From the NCBI RefSeq assembly GCF_050947875.1, contig NC_134568.1, forward strand, positions 199,430,258 through 199,494,257: a stretch of 64,000 bases of DNA, given 5' to 3'. The notes under the pieces were generated by a model. It was not told where the DNA came from. It was given only the letters and a program-made list of their open reading frames with translations, and searched no databases. The stretch comes from Dermacentor variabilis. Taxonomy: Eukaryota; Arthropoda; Arachnida; Ixodida; Ixodidae. Positions within the stretch are counted from its first letter, which is position 1. Each line of letters begins with the position of its first letter. The translations under genes and the position numbers were made by a program. Below, piece by piece: positions 1 to 13,007 of this stretch.

Positions 1-2160
1 GCTGCTCGCACCAGTTCTCGTTCGCGCTTGTTTGGTTTGCATGGTTAGGTCTCGTTCGCGCTTGTTTCGATTGTTATGATTTGAGATTGTTCTTTAAAAT
101 TATGTGTATAAACCGAGACGGCCTGATGGAAAGGTTTTTGAAGACAGTGCGCCATATCCGATTCTGTACGACAAGACGGACCCTAAATATAAGGACGCGG
201 AGGCGACACCTGCTACCTCATTCTCCTTGACTTTGGAACGCGGCGACGCCGCAACCGAAGAGAGCACACCAACATGATTATGATCAGTGGCTTCGTAATA
301 CATTACTCACGTTAAGAACGAAGGACGACGTAAGTAAACACAGCGCCGACTTGTCAGCAGACGAAGGAAAAAGCACGCGACATCTCGCACCTACAGAGGG
401 GAGGCGAGATTTTCATGCTGTCACACGACTGCTGCAGCGGCTCTCCGCCAGTTGGTGTGGTCGCTCTGCCGCAGCTGTGTTTTAACGCCGGCGGGGCGCT
501 GTGCGCCTTTTACCGCTAGTGTGTATGGGGCTTTATGCGGCGTCGATCGCTCCGAGATAGCGCCAGAGTAGCGTGTGTCGTCTGTTCACCTATGATGTCA
601 TCGATAAGGCATGTGGCGAGCGCGTCCAAACAAAGCGCTGCATGAGCGGAGGTATGTCTGCGGCGGCTGCTCTGAATCGCACCCACGCGTCACCCGCGCG
701 CTACCTCTCGTGTTTTCCAGATTAGCGAGGAAGTCCCGCCACACTTCCCTCGTTTGCAACGTGCCGCACGAGACATATATCCACGCCAGCCAATATATCG
801 CGAAATGAGAACACGTATACAGCTGCGCTCAAACTTCACACTAATTGGGGAGTATCGTATACGTCGGTGAATCTTTTTTTTTTTTTCCTGCACTCGCTTA
901 TGTTAATCTAAGATGACGAGAACGCTGATTATAAACATGCTTATACTTTGTCATTAAGCTATATGTCCCCGCACACACTTTGAGATAAAATATGTAGTAC
1001 TTCGGTCGAGGGTTCCTGGTCCTCAGAAAGGCAGAGTGTGGTAGCTGCTGTGCCAGTGAGAAAGAAGCCCAATTCACTAATATACGTATCGTTATAAAGA
1101 ACTTCGGGTTTCAAGCCCCCACTTGCTTCATGACATTTATATAAATTAAACCGTTTGGCACCTCAACAAATCTTAGGTTTTGGTCATGCTGAGTTGTGCG
1201 AAAACTTTTCTTGTTCTATTCTATTCCGCTCGCTGAACTGAATTTTCTTTCACGTTAGATTAGCATCTTGGTTTGATTTATAACTGAAACATTATATATA
1301 TGCGACAACGCTAAAAAAGTGCACACAGGCGATGTAAAGGCAACAAACAACGCAGAACTCATGAAGCTGGAAAAAGAAATAGGAACGTACGCTAGGCAAG
1401 TGAAGTCAGGTTTTGCAGTTTGGTGCTGCGAACTATCGGTTCCTTTTCTCCGATTCCTTCTAAGAAGCCGGGTTATGTAAGGATATTTAATGGAAGTGTC
1501 GGCATCAGAAACAAGAGTTAAGTTTACGAAGAGTAGAGTAAAATTTACGAAATGTAGTACATTTGCAGAACGCTTGAAACAAAAGCAATACTAAGAAGGG
1601 AAGCAATCTGGCCCAATTTACTGAACGCAGATGTTAGGACCCTCTAATTGTCTCGGCCATTGACTATCCGTTACAATTGTCTCGTAAGCTTTCAAACGTT
1701 ATCTAGGGTCCGGGCAGGGTTGCATCCTCGTTCACCTGACAGGCTTCATTTCGCTTGCAGCCGGTGTAAGTTTAAGTCAGCCACTAGATCTGACTTCAGG
1801 CTTCAAGTATTGCCTGCCCTCTCTGGCGTGATAGAGTTAACTTGCTGCCTGCGCTCCGGCCGTTGATAGTCACACGCACATGGCGCCGTGGGCTCAACTC
1901 ACAGCCCAGTCACTGTGTGCCCGCTTTTAAACATTTTAATTTCCTTTGATTTATTAAACAAAAGCAATGAAAAAAAAAATGGCTGTGGCTTAGCTAAGGT
2001 TAAGCCCAGGATGCGAAGCATACTAGCCTTTATTTTAGCTGTTGAACCACTGTTTAGCCTGGTGAACTGCTGTTGCTTGGCTATATTTGGTTCGGCTAGA
2101 CGAAGAAACAACTCATGCGTTACTCTGCTGATTCCTTTATTTTCAAACCAATAAATACGC
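1..2160. other. Unassigned non-coding sequence
   Basis: I see no convincing gene here. Short open frames on both strands (up to about 90 codons) have no recognisable domain and overlap each other. Composition is mixed, with a GC-richer stretch at 420-800 and AT-rich sequence at 900-1650. The stretch at about 1870-2110 looks like the start of a dispersed repeat that continues into the GC-rich segment after 2210. Confidence 0.5.
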
Positions 2161-2168
2161 TCTACCGC

Positions 2169-2207
2169 TACCAATACCGCTATACCGCTGGTATAGCGGT
2201 ATTGGTA
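2169..2207. repeat. Perfect 18-bp inverted repeat (hairpin)
   Basis: The left arm (2169-2186) and right arm (2190-2207) are exact reverse complements separated by the 3-nt loop GCT. The core reads ACCGCTATACC / GGTATAGCGGT. A partial third copy of the right-arm motif (GGTATAGCGGG) follows at 2212-2222. It could be the tip of a fold-back transposon or the junction of an inverted duplication. Confidence 0.85.
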
Positions 2208-2239
2208 ACCTGGTATAGCGGGAGGAGCGGGAGTTAGGC

Positions 2240-2400
2240 CGCAGTACCATCTGTGCGACCGCAGGCGAGCGCACGAGCTGAGACCCGGCTATGTAGCTAC
2301 GCGGCCGCAAGCGAGCGCACGAGTTGAGCCTCCGCTTTTGCAGCTGCTATGACGTCACATGGTAGCTACGCGGCCGCGCGCGGCGCAGCAAGGAAGAGCG
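2240..2400 (+). repeat. GC-rich segment with internal direct repeats
   Basis: The motif GCGAGCGCACGAG followed by TTGAG or CTGAG occurs twice (about 2264-2282 and 2313-2329). GTAGCTACGCGGCCGC also occurs twice (about 2294 and 2362). This internally repetitive, CpG-rich segment looks like part of a dispersed tick repeat. No coding potential is apparent. Confidence 0.5.
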
Positions 2401-2460
2401 CTTCGCATAAAAGAAACATTGAAATGACGGGCGCGAATGCTTCAGAAATATTCCTTACAG

Positions 2461-5040
2461 GTTGACTGATTTCTCAGTACAAAAATAGCGAAAGCCTTCT
2501 TTTCAGTTACATTGAACTGTTTTCGTACCCTGTAGAGCTTTTCAAGCGCACGAAAGTCTGATAGATGAAATTGAAAGGACTTGCGCTAAAACAGGACAGG
2601 GACAAAGCGAACGACGTAGATAAGCGCTAACTTCTAACTGAACTCATTCGATACGGACATATATTTTATACTACGCGAGCCAAAAAAAAAAATCCATGTG
2701 TATAAAACATTAGCCATAAGTTATTTGATACCCAGCCACCAAAGAGAGCAACGAACCAGCGCTACTCGACACCTATGTCATTGGGCCCTAGGTGTGCTAG
2801 TTTCCTGCTTGATATATTGATAGATGCCACATTTGCGTGTTCTTTCTCTATTTCAGCTGCCTCTTCAATCTCACGGTTTCCCTGAGATTTAAGTTTTAAG
2901 ACAGTGAAGAACGTTTTGTGTTCCATGAGGCAGCCGTTTGCGCGACAGTGTGCCACTAAATCTCCAACAACAGCAAAAAATGCTATGGAAAACCTAACTT
3001 ACAGATCCAGACTAAAATCATTCAAGAAGACGAGCTTTCAGCAATGCATTTGCTGTTTTCTATTCCAAACAGGTTACCCACACAACGCCCTGCCAGCTAT
3101 GCCAAAGAATGCTCTTGACGCTCATACCCACAATCATCTGCGCAACATGCAAGGTGAGTACACTGCCGGTGAAGTTTGTCAAACAGTCGTGTTGTTCTTA
3201 CTTACGCGTCAATTTTGTACTGCGTGTTAGCTCGTAGACGGGATGGCACGCGTATGACAGAAAAATAGCCTTAAAAACATTGGCGCGCTTTCATGAATTG
3301 AAAACAGAGCCATGACAAATGCAAAGGAACCGACTGAGAAAGTCTTAGTCTCACTAAGAAAGCTTTGTAAGACAATCTAAGCGGCCAAACGCCTGGCAAC
3401 CGGGACCATGGAACGCGGAGGGCATCATCCTTACTTGTTGCCACAAGTAAGGGTTACTTACTTGTTCCATGCAACCAGTGGAATGAGCTAAATTGATTAT
3501 TTCACAATTACAGTTCCTATAACACCGCACAAGCCAGGAAACAAATGGCGTTTCATGGTCAAATCTGAAAGTGCTGCGTCATGTTGCTGTATGTATGTGG
3601 CGTTGTTGTGGATTCCACGCTCTTGGCACTACGGAAAGCGTTTCCAAAAATGCCACATTGTGACCACATATGAACCGAAGGAAGTTCAGAATATCGTGCC
3701 GCACTATTTGAACAGAGTAGCCCAGCAAAGACGCCTTAAGTCTTTCACGCTGGTGGTTTAACTCTATTCATATCCGAAGGGGGTTTATCGAAAGAACTCA
3801 CCAATTAAAGGTCTCAGATTCGAAATCTAAATTGGAGATCTTAGTGAGTTCTTGTACATATCCAATCAAAGACAATGAAAAAGTTGTTTCCTTTAACGCG
3901 CACTCTTTTCCCGCAATCTTTATAACGCTGTGTACGCGTTGGTGCGTACAATCGGCGTCAAAAATTTACCAATCGCGCGATTTGAAAAAAGAAAGAAAAG
4001 CTAAGCGGAATACTTCAGCAGCCTTGACACGCAGACTGGTATACTGATTTCCATCCTGCAATATTGTATGCGAAAAGCATAGTGTTTTACGGTTCTACCA
4101 GCTACGGCCACAAAATGCTCGATAAATCAACGCTTTCTCAGATCTTGCAGTCCCTAAACTCTTGACGTCGACCGTACCTCCTCAAACGAGTTAAGATACT
4201 CCATCGTAACATTTACGTTTGGCTAAATCATTATCGTTTCGTTTTAATTTATTGTTCATTTTAACAGTATGTCGCTTCTTTTCTTTTTCGAGGCGAAAAG
4301 GTGTCCCGTGAAAACCAAACCCTTTAGACGTACTCTTAATTGGAATGAGAGGCACCAGGGCATAAATACTGTCACCTAACAACATACGTAAATATCTTGA
4401 AACGCAGCCTTTCTTCCGTTTTAATGCGATAAAATTTATGCGGACGATCGAGGCGCGTTTACGTCATCGTTGTTATTGTGCTGTCTTGGTATTGACGCTG
4501 GATGCGCCACTCTTGCGCGTGGAGCTGCATGGTCTCCAGAGATGTTTTGCGTGGGTTTGGCTGCAAAAAACGACAAAGCGAAGTGGACGCACCGTCAATG
4601 ATCCGCTCAATCTCCTCGGTGGCGGAGCCAGGACAGCGTTCTGTCTTCCACTGCTGGCAAGAGCGTTGTGCGAACCGATACTATAAGCACACTAGCGGTC
4701 CTGTTGTGCCACTGTGTCTGAGTGAAACGGACAGGAAAGGTCAAGCCAATGTTATCTAAAATGTCACTGGACGCCGATTAAGGCCGACGTCGGTCTCATC
4801 TGGTGCGTCATCGAGGAGCGACACCTCTATCGCCACTGCGCCGCTACTCACCAAGCCAGTGTTCTGAAATTCTCGGTAACTCCCAGGGTGCTGTTCCTTC
4901 TGCCTAGCAGCAGTTGCCTTGCGCGCTGCCGTCGCGCCATGTCGCACCCGCGTGTCATTAAAACACCGTCCGTGGTGTTTGTGCGCGACGCTATCGCCGT
5001 CAGTGTTTCGACCAAATGGTGAAACTGTCAAATCTTTTCT
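2461..5040. other. Unassigned non-coding sequence
   Basis: This is AT-rich sequence with short overlapping open frames on both strands and no domain I recognise. It is plausibly intron or upstream flank of the ETS gene at 12.6-17.7 kb. A GC-richer patch at about 4440-5040 has overlapping frames on both strands (4756-5031 minus, 91 codons), none matching a known family. Confidence 0.45.
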
Positions 5041-5224
5041 GGATACCCAGGCTCACTAGATGGGTGTTGTGATAGAGATGTCAACATTTATTGAGGTACT
5101 TCCGTCGTTGCAGCGTCGGAGTTCAACTCTATTGGCGCGGCCAGTTTCAACGTCCTTCGAAGCGTGCTTTTCCGCAATTGTTGTCATTACGCGGCGAAGC
5201 GTACCCACGGGTACACATGTACCC

Positions 5225-5286
5225 GTTGCTCTTTTCTTTCTTTACTCTCCCTTTCTTTCGCAACTTTCCTTTGTTTTATTTTGCAG
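5225..5286 (+). promoter_or_regulatory. Strong splice-acceptor-like tract
   Basis: A pyrimidine-rich run of about 55 bases ends in TTTTATTTTGCAG at 5286, an excellent acceptor by appearance. The sequence after it stays open in one frame for about 33 codons to a TAA near 5386, but the peptide resembles nothing I know. It could be a 3'-terminal or alternative exon, or chance. Confidence 0.3.
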
Positions 5287-5479
5287 TAACAAATCCGACT
5301 CCCTCACACTGTGCGAAAGAACACTGTGCGAAAAAAGAAAATTATTGCGGTGCGTTACAGAGCAGCATGTGCGAGAAATACCATAAGCAATCGTTGAACT
5401 GAGGCGCAATGAGCGACGCACCTGGACACGGTGGGCGTTAAACGGGCTGTCCGTTGGCACGAACTACATGGTCGGGCCA

Positions 5480-5850
5480 ATAATCTCGGCTTTCGTCCCG
5501 GCACTTCTCTGCCGCTGCAGCCGGGCGGCCGATAGGATCGCGTAACAGGATCAATGGCGCGGCGTCCACCGCTGCGTGTCTCCGCCGCTCTAGCCCCGCG
5601 CTCGTCGGCGTTTCGGTGCCGGGGCTCACGCGCGCGTCGCAGTGAACGGCGGCTCCGGAGACGTGTTTGCCTCGGGCATGATGCGCTTTTCGTGGCGCTC
5701 AGGCGCGCTCCGGAAATTGACTGCGCGCCCTCCTCGCCTCGAGCGGCTACGGCGGTCGACGCTTCCAAGGACGACCCACGCGATAGCAGCGCGTGCTGCG
5801 CGACAATCTGTTCCTCTCTCCGTCATCATCCTCGGATGAGATTGCTTTCG
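5480..5850. other. GC-rich, CpG-rich island
   Basis: This stretch is dense in CG dinucleotides and has overlapping open frames on both strands with Arg/Ala/Ser-rich translations, as expected of GC-rich non-coding DNA. It is followed by T-rich sequence. It may be a promoter or first-exon region upstream of the ETS gene, but nothing fixes a transcription start. Confidence 0.4.
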
Positions 5851-6010
5851 GTACTGTCCTCCTTTCTCTTTTTTTTAATGTTCTCGTCCGTTCTCGTCGC
5901 CTCGTGGGTGGCCTATGTTGGCAGTTCTTTCCCTTTTTTTCCCTTTTTTTGATCTCTCACCTAAGCCTCGGTGTTTCGACCGCTTCTAGCTATGTGTCTA
6001 GTTAGGTTAT

Positions 6011-7140
6011 CACGAGTATTAATTCTCATCAGTCGAGCTAACACTTTACTGCACGGACAGTTCATAGGAGGAAGGTAGCTTGCGCGTAAGAAGGCTCGGC
6101 AAGGATACGACGTACGTAGCAGTCACCATACCTGTACAAGACGAATGTCCACATGGCGCTTGCGTCAGTTCATAAAGCATTTGCCGAGCAACGGTAAGAC
6201 GCGATTAACTTTAACCATCGTCAAAGAAAAGGCATCTGCGTACACTAATATTTACATTTATTTCACACATTAATTGACTGGCAGCCCAGTGTTGGAAGCA
6301 TCTGGAATGAAGGATTCCTCATTTAGGCGACGGAAAATTTTCAGTAATATTTCCATCAGTTCAACTGCTTCCAAAAATAAAAAAAAGTAAGGTCAATTCT
6401 CCCTTCGAATATAATTTTAGCGCAAGAAAGGTCTGCTGTTTTGATGAGCACCGCTTGACAGACTGGAAATTACGGGTGCACACCTGAACGCTGCAGCTTC
6501 TCATTTAGCATTTCTTCTTAAGCCAAATGATTTTTATATCTTCATGTGCTTCACGCCATCTGATCTTTAGCTTCGTGCGGAGCACTGAAGCAATTTCTGA
6601 CTTATTATCAAATGGTCCTTTTCATAAAAAAAAACCCACATCATCTTCCTATCGCTCTCGCTTATTACCTTGGGTATACCTTGTGATATACGCTCGTTCG
6701 TTACGGTTTAGATATGTTGTAGAAGTCGCCTGTTTGCTCATTCATCAATTAGCTTTTCTTTTTCAAGTGAGCTCGTTAGTTTTTAAGTATTTCCCATGCT
6801 TATACGTGCATAATCATCTATTGGTCATAGGTTGCGTTCTATGTACATCAACTGAAGCTTAGAAGAGCTGAAAAGTCTTTGTGACAATTTCTCGCCGTTC
6901 CCAAGATCATGTCAAAGTCAGTATAAGCGCAAAGTACTTGTGAAGCGGAATCTTTCGCTGGGTAACGAAAAATTATTGGTAAATAATGTCCGGACTCATT
7001 AACAGCAAATAGAAAAATAATGTAAAAATCGCTTAGCCACGTTCCAGCAACGGCAGAGTTTCCCTAGAGAGCACAAAAAAGGTGCAATAGTACCAATTGA
7101 CAAAACGTTTGGAAGACCCGTAGTCTAATAAAACACAAAT
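6011..7140. other. Unassigned AT-rich sequence
   Basis: No gene, RNA or repeat is recognised in this stretch. The 111-codon open frame at 6527-6862 (+) has no domain and an ordinary AT-rich composition. Confidence 0.5.
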
Positions 7141-7149
7141 TAAGAACGA

Positions 7150-7900
7150 GTAAACGCACGCGGCAGTACATATTTGTGAAGCGGAGAGCGCCGGTGGAAG
7201 GCCACTTCTGGCACGCTCCTTTCTCGGAGCCCTGGCCGGCGCGCTTCTCCCCCTGCACTCGTCCTCCCCCGCTCCCCCTTTTTTCGGCCTTCAGCTGTGG
7301 CAGCGCGCAGGACGTGCGGCAACCGAAGGTGAGCGACGGTTCGTGCCTTGCGCGCTTGAGCAAGACTCCTCCGGAAGTTAAATAGAGGGCGTCGGCGTCG
7401 CACCCCGGCAATGCGCCGCAAGCACACATCCACACACGCAGAGCGCCCGACGCGCCTGCGCTTCAAAATTGACCAATCACGCTCGATATTGGCAGTCCCC
7501 GAGGAGCGCAGCAGACAGCGCGCGCTCGACAGCGAGCAACCAGAGTCGAGCGAACTAAAAACAAAGCATGCACCGGAGAGGCGTTAGAAGAGCGGGGCGC
7601 GACAAGGGAAAAGCCCGGGGAGAAACCAGCGGGGTTTGCGAAGAACTTCGGCCGCGCGTCGGAGGAGGGGGAGCAGTTTTGAAACGAGTTTGCTTGCGCA
7701 GTGGCAACAGCGCCGCCAGAAGGCCTACAGCCGCCGCCGCCAACGACTGAGGCGCCAGAATGCGCGAGGAGGGAAGCGAGGCCTGATAGAGCTGCGAGAA
7801 AAAAAAAAGGGAAATGTAGGCGTGGAGGGGATTGAGTTAGGAGGGCGCGAGTGAAGCGTGTGTGGGCAGGAAGCAGTGCTGGAACCGTAGAGCGAGACGC
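7150..7900. other. GC-rich, CpG-rich island
   Basis: This is a second CpG-dense block with Arg-rich frames on both strands. It ends in an A-run plus G-run near 7900-7931. No frame resembles a known protein. It could be a CpG-rich promoter or a GC-rich repeat. Confidence 0.4.
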
Positions 7901-7931
7901 CAAAAAAAAAAAAAAGAAAAGGGGGGGGGGA

Positions 7932-8648
<717 letters not shown>

Positions 8649-9559
8649 CAAGCCTTGATTGTTATATATAACAATGTATATAATATTTTGGAAACCTCAG
8701 GGGGTAGGGTAGGTGTGAGTTTAGAGCAAGCGTAAGGTTACGGCCTCGTTCCTGTTTAATTTATCGTGCGGTGGCGGGAATGTGCCTCTTTCGAGTTTGT
8801 AGTGTTGGGTGTGGTCTATGAATGTAGTCAGGCCATCGCCCCACGCCCATTGTGATTCTTGTTGTTGCTGAGTTTCTGACGTAGTGCCCCGATCTGGCAG
8901 ATCCGAGCAGGGACATGTGTTTTCTTTTTTTTTTAGCGATCATTGCCTTGTCAGTTACCAAAGAACCTTCATGTAGCATCCGTGTAACGTCTTACACGGG
9001 AGTTTTAAGTAGACTGGGATGCACTGGTGAAAAATGAATCTAGCCGAAATTTTCTACGGCAGAAAAAAAAAATTGGAGGACGCTTAAGCTTCGCCTTCAA
9101 GAGTGGAACGCGACAGCGTTGCCGTCGACCCGCCAAGGGGTGTAAGACAATGCGCTCAGACAGTGATCACTTACGATGCGCCCCGCATCGGACTCTGCGC
9201 CCACCTATCACGCGGTGAGCGTCGAGCAACGCAGCGTTCGGCGCGGCAACGAAACGCGCGCCTGAACAAACGGAACGAAGCAAAGAACTCGGTGTCTCGG
9301 AGGGGGAAACGATCTACGCCAGCCAAACGTCGTGATCGGCACGGGCAGAGAGATAGATAGATAGTAATCTAAAGAAAGGAACGGCGCTTGATTCTGCAAC
9401 CCGTGTGGGAGCACGGCGAAGCGTCGTCAGGGGAGAGGGAGTCGGGGGCGCGAGGCGCCTGGCACCGGTCCGCGCACAGCCCCAATGCGCGCGCGGCGCG
9501 CCACCTGTCGGGGCAGCGCCGTACATTGAGAGGAGGGGGTCTATTGTTTGCCGCAAGAT
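8649..9559. other. Unassigned sequence, GC-rich in its second half
   Basis: A minus-strand open frame of 72 codons (8761-8979) may be an eroded retroelement fragment, but I could not place it. From about 9100 the sequence is CpG-rich with a short (GATA)n run near 9349-9364. Nothing else is supported. Confidence 0.4.
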
Positions 9560-9966
9560 GGCTCTGCGTGTGTGGTAAGCGCAGAAGAAATGTAGCGGAA
9601 ACGTACTTCGCTATTCGTGTAAATGCGACTTCTGTAAGTTACATGCTCATAATTACCGATATACACCGCACTATAACTTTCTACGGCTCGTTTCTAAGGC
9701 AACACCGCATTCACTAGACGCGCTTTTGTACCGCTTTCAAGCATCGAACTTGTGGCTGAGTGGTAGCGTCTCCGTCTCACACTCCGGAGACCCTGGTTCG
9801 ATTCCCACCCAGCCCATCTTGGAAGTTGCTTTTTATTTATGAAGTGCCTGCCATGATTTATCGCTCACGGCCAACGCCGCGGACGCCGACGCCGACACCC
9901 GACACCGACGCCGACGACACCGGCTTTTCTGCGACACGAGCTCCTTAACGCTATCGCGTTAAAAAA
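9560..9966 (+). mobile_element. Composite repeat with a central tRNA-derived SINE-like core
   Basis: A tRNA-like segment lies at about 9748-9815. Its box-A-like region is TGGCTGAGTGGTAG and its box B is GGTTCGATTCC, followed by CACCCAGCCC. It sits in the middle rather than at the 5' end: about 190 bp precede it, and a degenerate GCCGACGCCGAC-rich tail follows. The unit closes with the small palindrome TAACGCTATCGCGTTA before an A-run. This is a dispersed repeat and not a functional tRNA gene, because the anticodon arm does not fold properly. Confidence 0.65.
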
Positions 9967-10299
9967 ACGAAATCCCCACCCTTGTCAGTTAACAGACTTA
10001 TTCTCGGTGCAAACTTTATATAGAAATTATACCTTGAAAACTTCAGAACAACTGCAGCTCCATCTTCCTTCTCGTCCGCTGCGCTGCACTAGAATACCGG
10101 ATGTACTTACATCGCGGCTCTCAATACGCTCGCCCAAATTTTTTCTCGTTTTTCGAGAGGCGGAAATTTGGTGGTTTTACTGGTTATCCATTCCTCCGTT
10201 GGAATTCGCCTGGACCATAATCAAATCAAAGTAACTCTGGTTGGAGTCATCTTATGCGACCCCTAAGAAAGCATATGTTGCAGACAAAAACTAAACACG
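9967..10299. other. Unassigned sequence
   Basis: No gene or repeat is recognised here. Confidence 0.45.
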
Positions 10300-10660
10300 C
10301 AAAAAAAAAAGGCATTGACTACTGGGAGGACAGGTTTGGACGAACGAGAAGCGAGACGCTGCATTAAATGCGGAAGCGCCGCGCTGAGGGCGCCGCCGAC
10401 TGCGCCGGACCACGTCGAAGAAGGCGACGCGCCGCGAACGGAAAGCCGTCCGCACGCACGCACGCACGCTAAATATTGGGAGAAGGGTCAAAGGACTCTC
10501 ATTATTCGATTTCGCGTTCTGCGACGGTCCAAAGCCGAATGATGAATCTGTGTCGTCCTTTGTGCTCGCCAGCCGCGGCGTGGCCTCCGTTCCGCCGCAC
10601 GCGCCCCCGTGCTCTCGCGTTTTGTCGCTGATGCTCGTCGCTTCGGGCCTTTTCTTTTTT
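10300..10660. other. GC-rich, CpG-rich island
   Basis: This is a third CpG-dense block upstream of the ETS exons, including a short (ACGC)n run near 10455-10470. It is followed by T-rich sequence, as the 5.5-kb island is. No convincing coding frame is present. It may be a promoter region. Confidence 0.4.
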
Positions 10661-11504
10661 TCTCCCGTATTTTGTAGCGGTTTGCTAGTTCTTCTTTTTT
10701 TTCATTTTTCCTTTGCTTTTCTCTCTTCTTTTCTAGTCATATGCGCCGTATTCTCGGGAGTTTCGCTTTACTGGCTATTTACTAGCTAGACGGGCGTGTA
10801 CGGTGCTTTATGTTTGACTATCGAGCTATATTTTTTTTTTCATTTATTTCTTTTTCTTTTGACCTACTCCTGTCTACACGAGAGCCACATTACGAATGGA
10901 AACCGCGCCAGTCAAAATGGCTCGTCCTTTGGGACTTAAAAAGAAATGGTATCGGAACGCTAAGGAACGTGGCTCGAGATGCCTTCGCCACGCGGGGAAA
11001 ATGGAAAAAGACGACACAAAGCACGAGCACAAATTCTGTCCAAGTAGAGAGACGCGACACTGCCAAGGCTCCCACGCACAATATGCATGCTGTTCTTTCT
11101 TTCTGCCATTAATATTTTTTGAAAAAATATATAGATACGGGCGCCCACGTGCCGGCGCCACGTACTTCCGTGGGTTATCGTGCTTCCCAGTCTCGCCTCC
11201 TTGATTCTTGTCTTTTTTTTTTGGGGGGGGGGGGGGGTTGAGACTGAGATGAAGAGAAACTGCACGCCGCCAGCAACTGTTTAAAAATAGTGCAAAGAGT
11301 GCCTTTGAATTCTGGTACATGCGTTTGCCATGCGATATAGCCGAGCAAAGCCAGCTCATCATTATAGGTCACGGGTGCTCGGCCTAAAGTCGCGAAACGA
11401 ATTTGGCAGAGGATGAAAAACAACAAGAATAAAAATAGAAGAAGTTAGATCACAAATAGCAGTCAACTACATGTATAACGCATCTTGATACGCATATGAC
11501 TGTC

Positions 11505-11508
<4 letters not shown>
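10661..11508. other. Unassigned sequence with poly-G tract
   Basis: T-rich sequence is followed by mixed sequence with a homopolymer G run near 11221-11237. The 162-codon minus frame (10874-11362) overlaps other frames on both strands and has no domain, so it is probably chance. Confidence 0.4.

Positions 11509-11577
<69 letters not shown>
11509..11577. repeat. (AT)n microsatellite
   Basis: This is a pure AT run of about 69 bp. Confidence 0.97.
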
Positions 11578-11579
<2 letters not shown>

Positions 11580-11580
<1 letters not shown>

Positions 11581-12571
11581 AAATAAAAGAGGAATAAAGA
11601 TGTTTCACTGATGGAAACCATACGCAGGGACTCTCGGTACAGAAAGGACATACACGAAAGATCGCTTAACTCTGCGTGCTCGACATAGGGAGAAGAAAGG
11701 GAAGAAGTAAAACGCTGACTCCATTTTAGTTATGCTTCTCAATGCGAGCGGGGTGCATTCTTTTCAAAAGAAGGTTCATTTACTCACTATTTTACCGGCT
11801 GTCCTGTTTGGTTTTATGCTTGACGAGACACGTAGCATAAACCGCCAAGCAAGAGCGAAGGATTATGGGCAGACACGACTTTAACGACGTGCTATTTCTG
11901 GAAACGCGTTTCTTTGACGGTGGGTATTCATACTGTTGATGTGTCTGGTCTTCTGCTCCGTTGAAACAGCGGCTAGTCATCCGGCGCTCATGTCCATACC
12001 AAAATTTTACGTGCCAAACTGGACTCGCATCTGATTAAAGAACAAAAGTTGGCCAACCTGAGAAACAGATGTTTTCGGCCGTCCATCCAAGTCTAAACGT
12101 GGCTACACCAGCCACAACTCGAACATGATTGGTACCGTAGAATGCTCTAACTGCAGAATCCCCCGTGGCAGACAAAAAAAAAAAACGGTTTTGGTGCACA
12201 AGTTTATTTACAATCAGGGAAGAGCAAACGTAACAGCGTCACCTGCAAATGTGAGTAAGGTATGCTCGCCTTACACTTGTTAAGATCTTAGCAGTTAGCG
12301 CCGTAATTCAAGCAAATTTATTTCGTTTAATATGGTAAGCTTCGAGAAGACAATACTCGTTTTAAATAGAAAAGCGCGGAGACGACGCTGCATGTCGCGC
12401 TGCAAAGGAAACCTCAACGCTGATGACTACAGTTTGCACTCCCATTTCTGCAACACTTTTATCCGTATTGTTGTTTCTGTACGAAGAGTATACTGTTTTT
12501 GACTCGGTAATATAAAATGTGTGTGTAAAGCAGTGGACGTGCGTCAACGTGTTTGAAATATGCTCTTACAG
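11580..12571 (+). other. Probable intron or upstream sequence of the ETS gene
   Basis: No repeat or exon is recognised. The stretch ends in the acceptor TGCTCTTACAG immediately before the conserved 48-bp ETS exon, so at least its 3' end is intronic. Confidence 0.5.
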
Positions 12572-12619
12572 ATCCGTACCAGGTATTTGGACCCACAAGT
12601 AGCAGGCTGGCCAGCTCAG
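12572..12619 (+). CDS. ERG/FLI-type ETS factor, penultimate 48-bp exon
   Basis: After the acceptor CTCTTACAG, the exon encodes (D)PYQVFGPTSSRLASS(G) and ends at a consensus donor (CAG|GTGAGC). The peptide closely matches the segment just before the ETS domain of vertebrate ERG and FLI1, where DPYQILGPTSSRLANPG is typical and the exon is also, to my recollection, 48 bp. Both boundaries are phase 1: the upstream exon must supply the first base of Asp, and the final G pairs with GC at 17150-17151 to make Gly. This phase agreement with the ETS exon 4.5 kb downstream is strong evidence for one gene. The segment is a short linker next to the DNA-binding domain. Exons further upstream were not found in this window. 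Confidence 0.9.
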
Positions 12620-13007
12620 GTGAGCTCGCACGATTCTTTATGCTACTTCATCATGCTATGCTGTTACTACATGTAAAAATGAGTATGTATTCGATAAAAT
12701 GCCAAGTTTATTATAATGATTCACATATGATGTCGTAGTGATGCAACACGGTGACGAGCTTCAACATACAGGTGTGTGTGTGTGTTTTATTCAGTACTAT
12801 ACAGAATTATTTTAATAAAACGGCTATAAGCGTAGCGAACGTGGAATTCTTGCAGAAAAGTTTCTAGGCAAAGCGGACATACTTTGCCGCTGACAACACT
12901 TCGCAAATTAAGCTTTCCAGAGCCTTGGGAACAGTTGTTTGTATGGCAAATTGCGAGGCAGTCACATTTTATTGCACACACATTTTCTCTTTATCTTGAA
13001 AATCTTA

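Noticed and set aside
5355..5952. 130-codon frames on both strands in the 5.5-kb GC-rich island
   Set aside because: Mutual overlap and Arg/Ala-rich composition are expected by chance in CpG-rich DNA.
10874..11362. 162-codon minus frame near 11 kb
   Set aside because: It overlaps other frames, passes through a homopolymer and has no domain or splice context.
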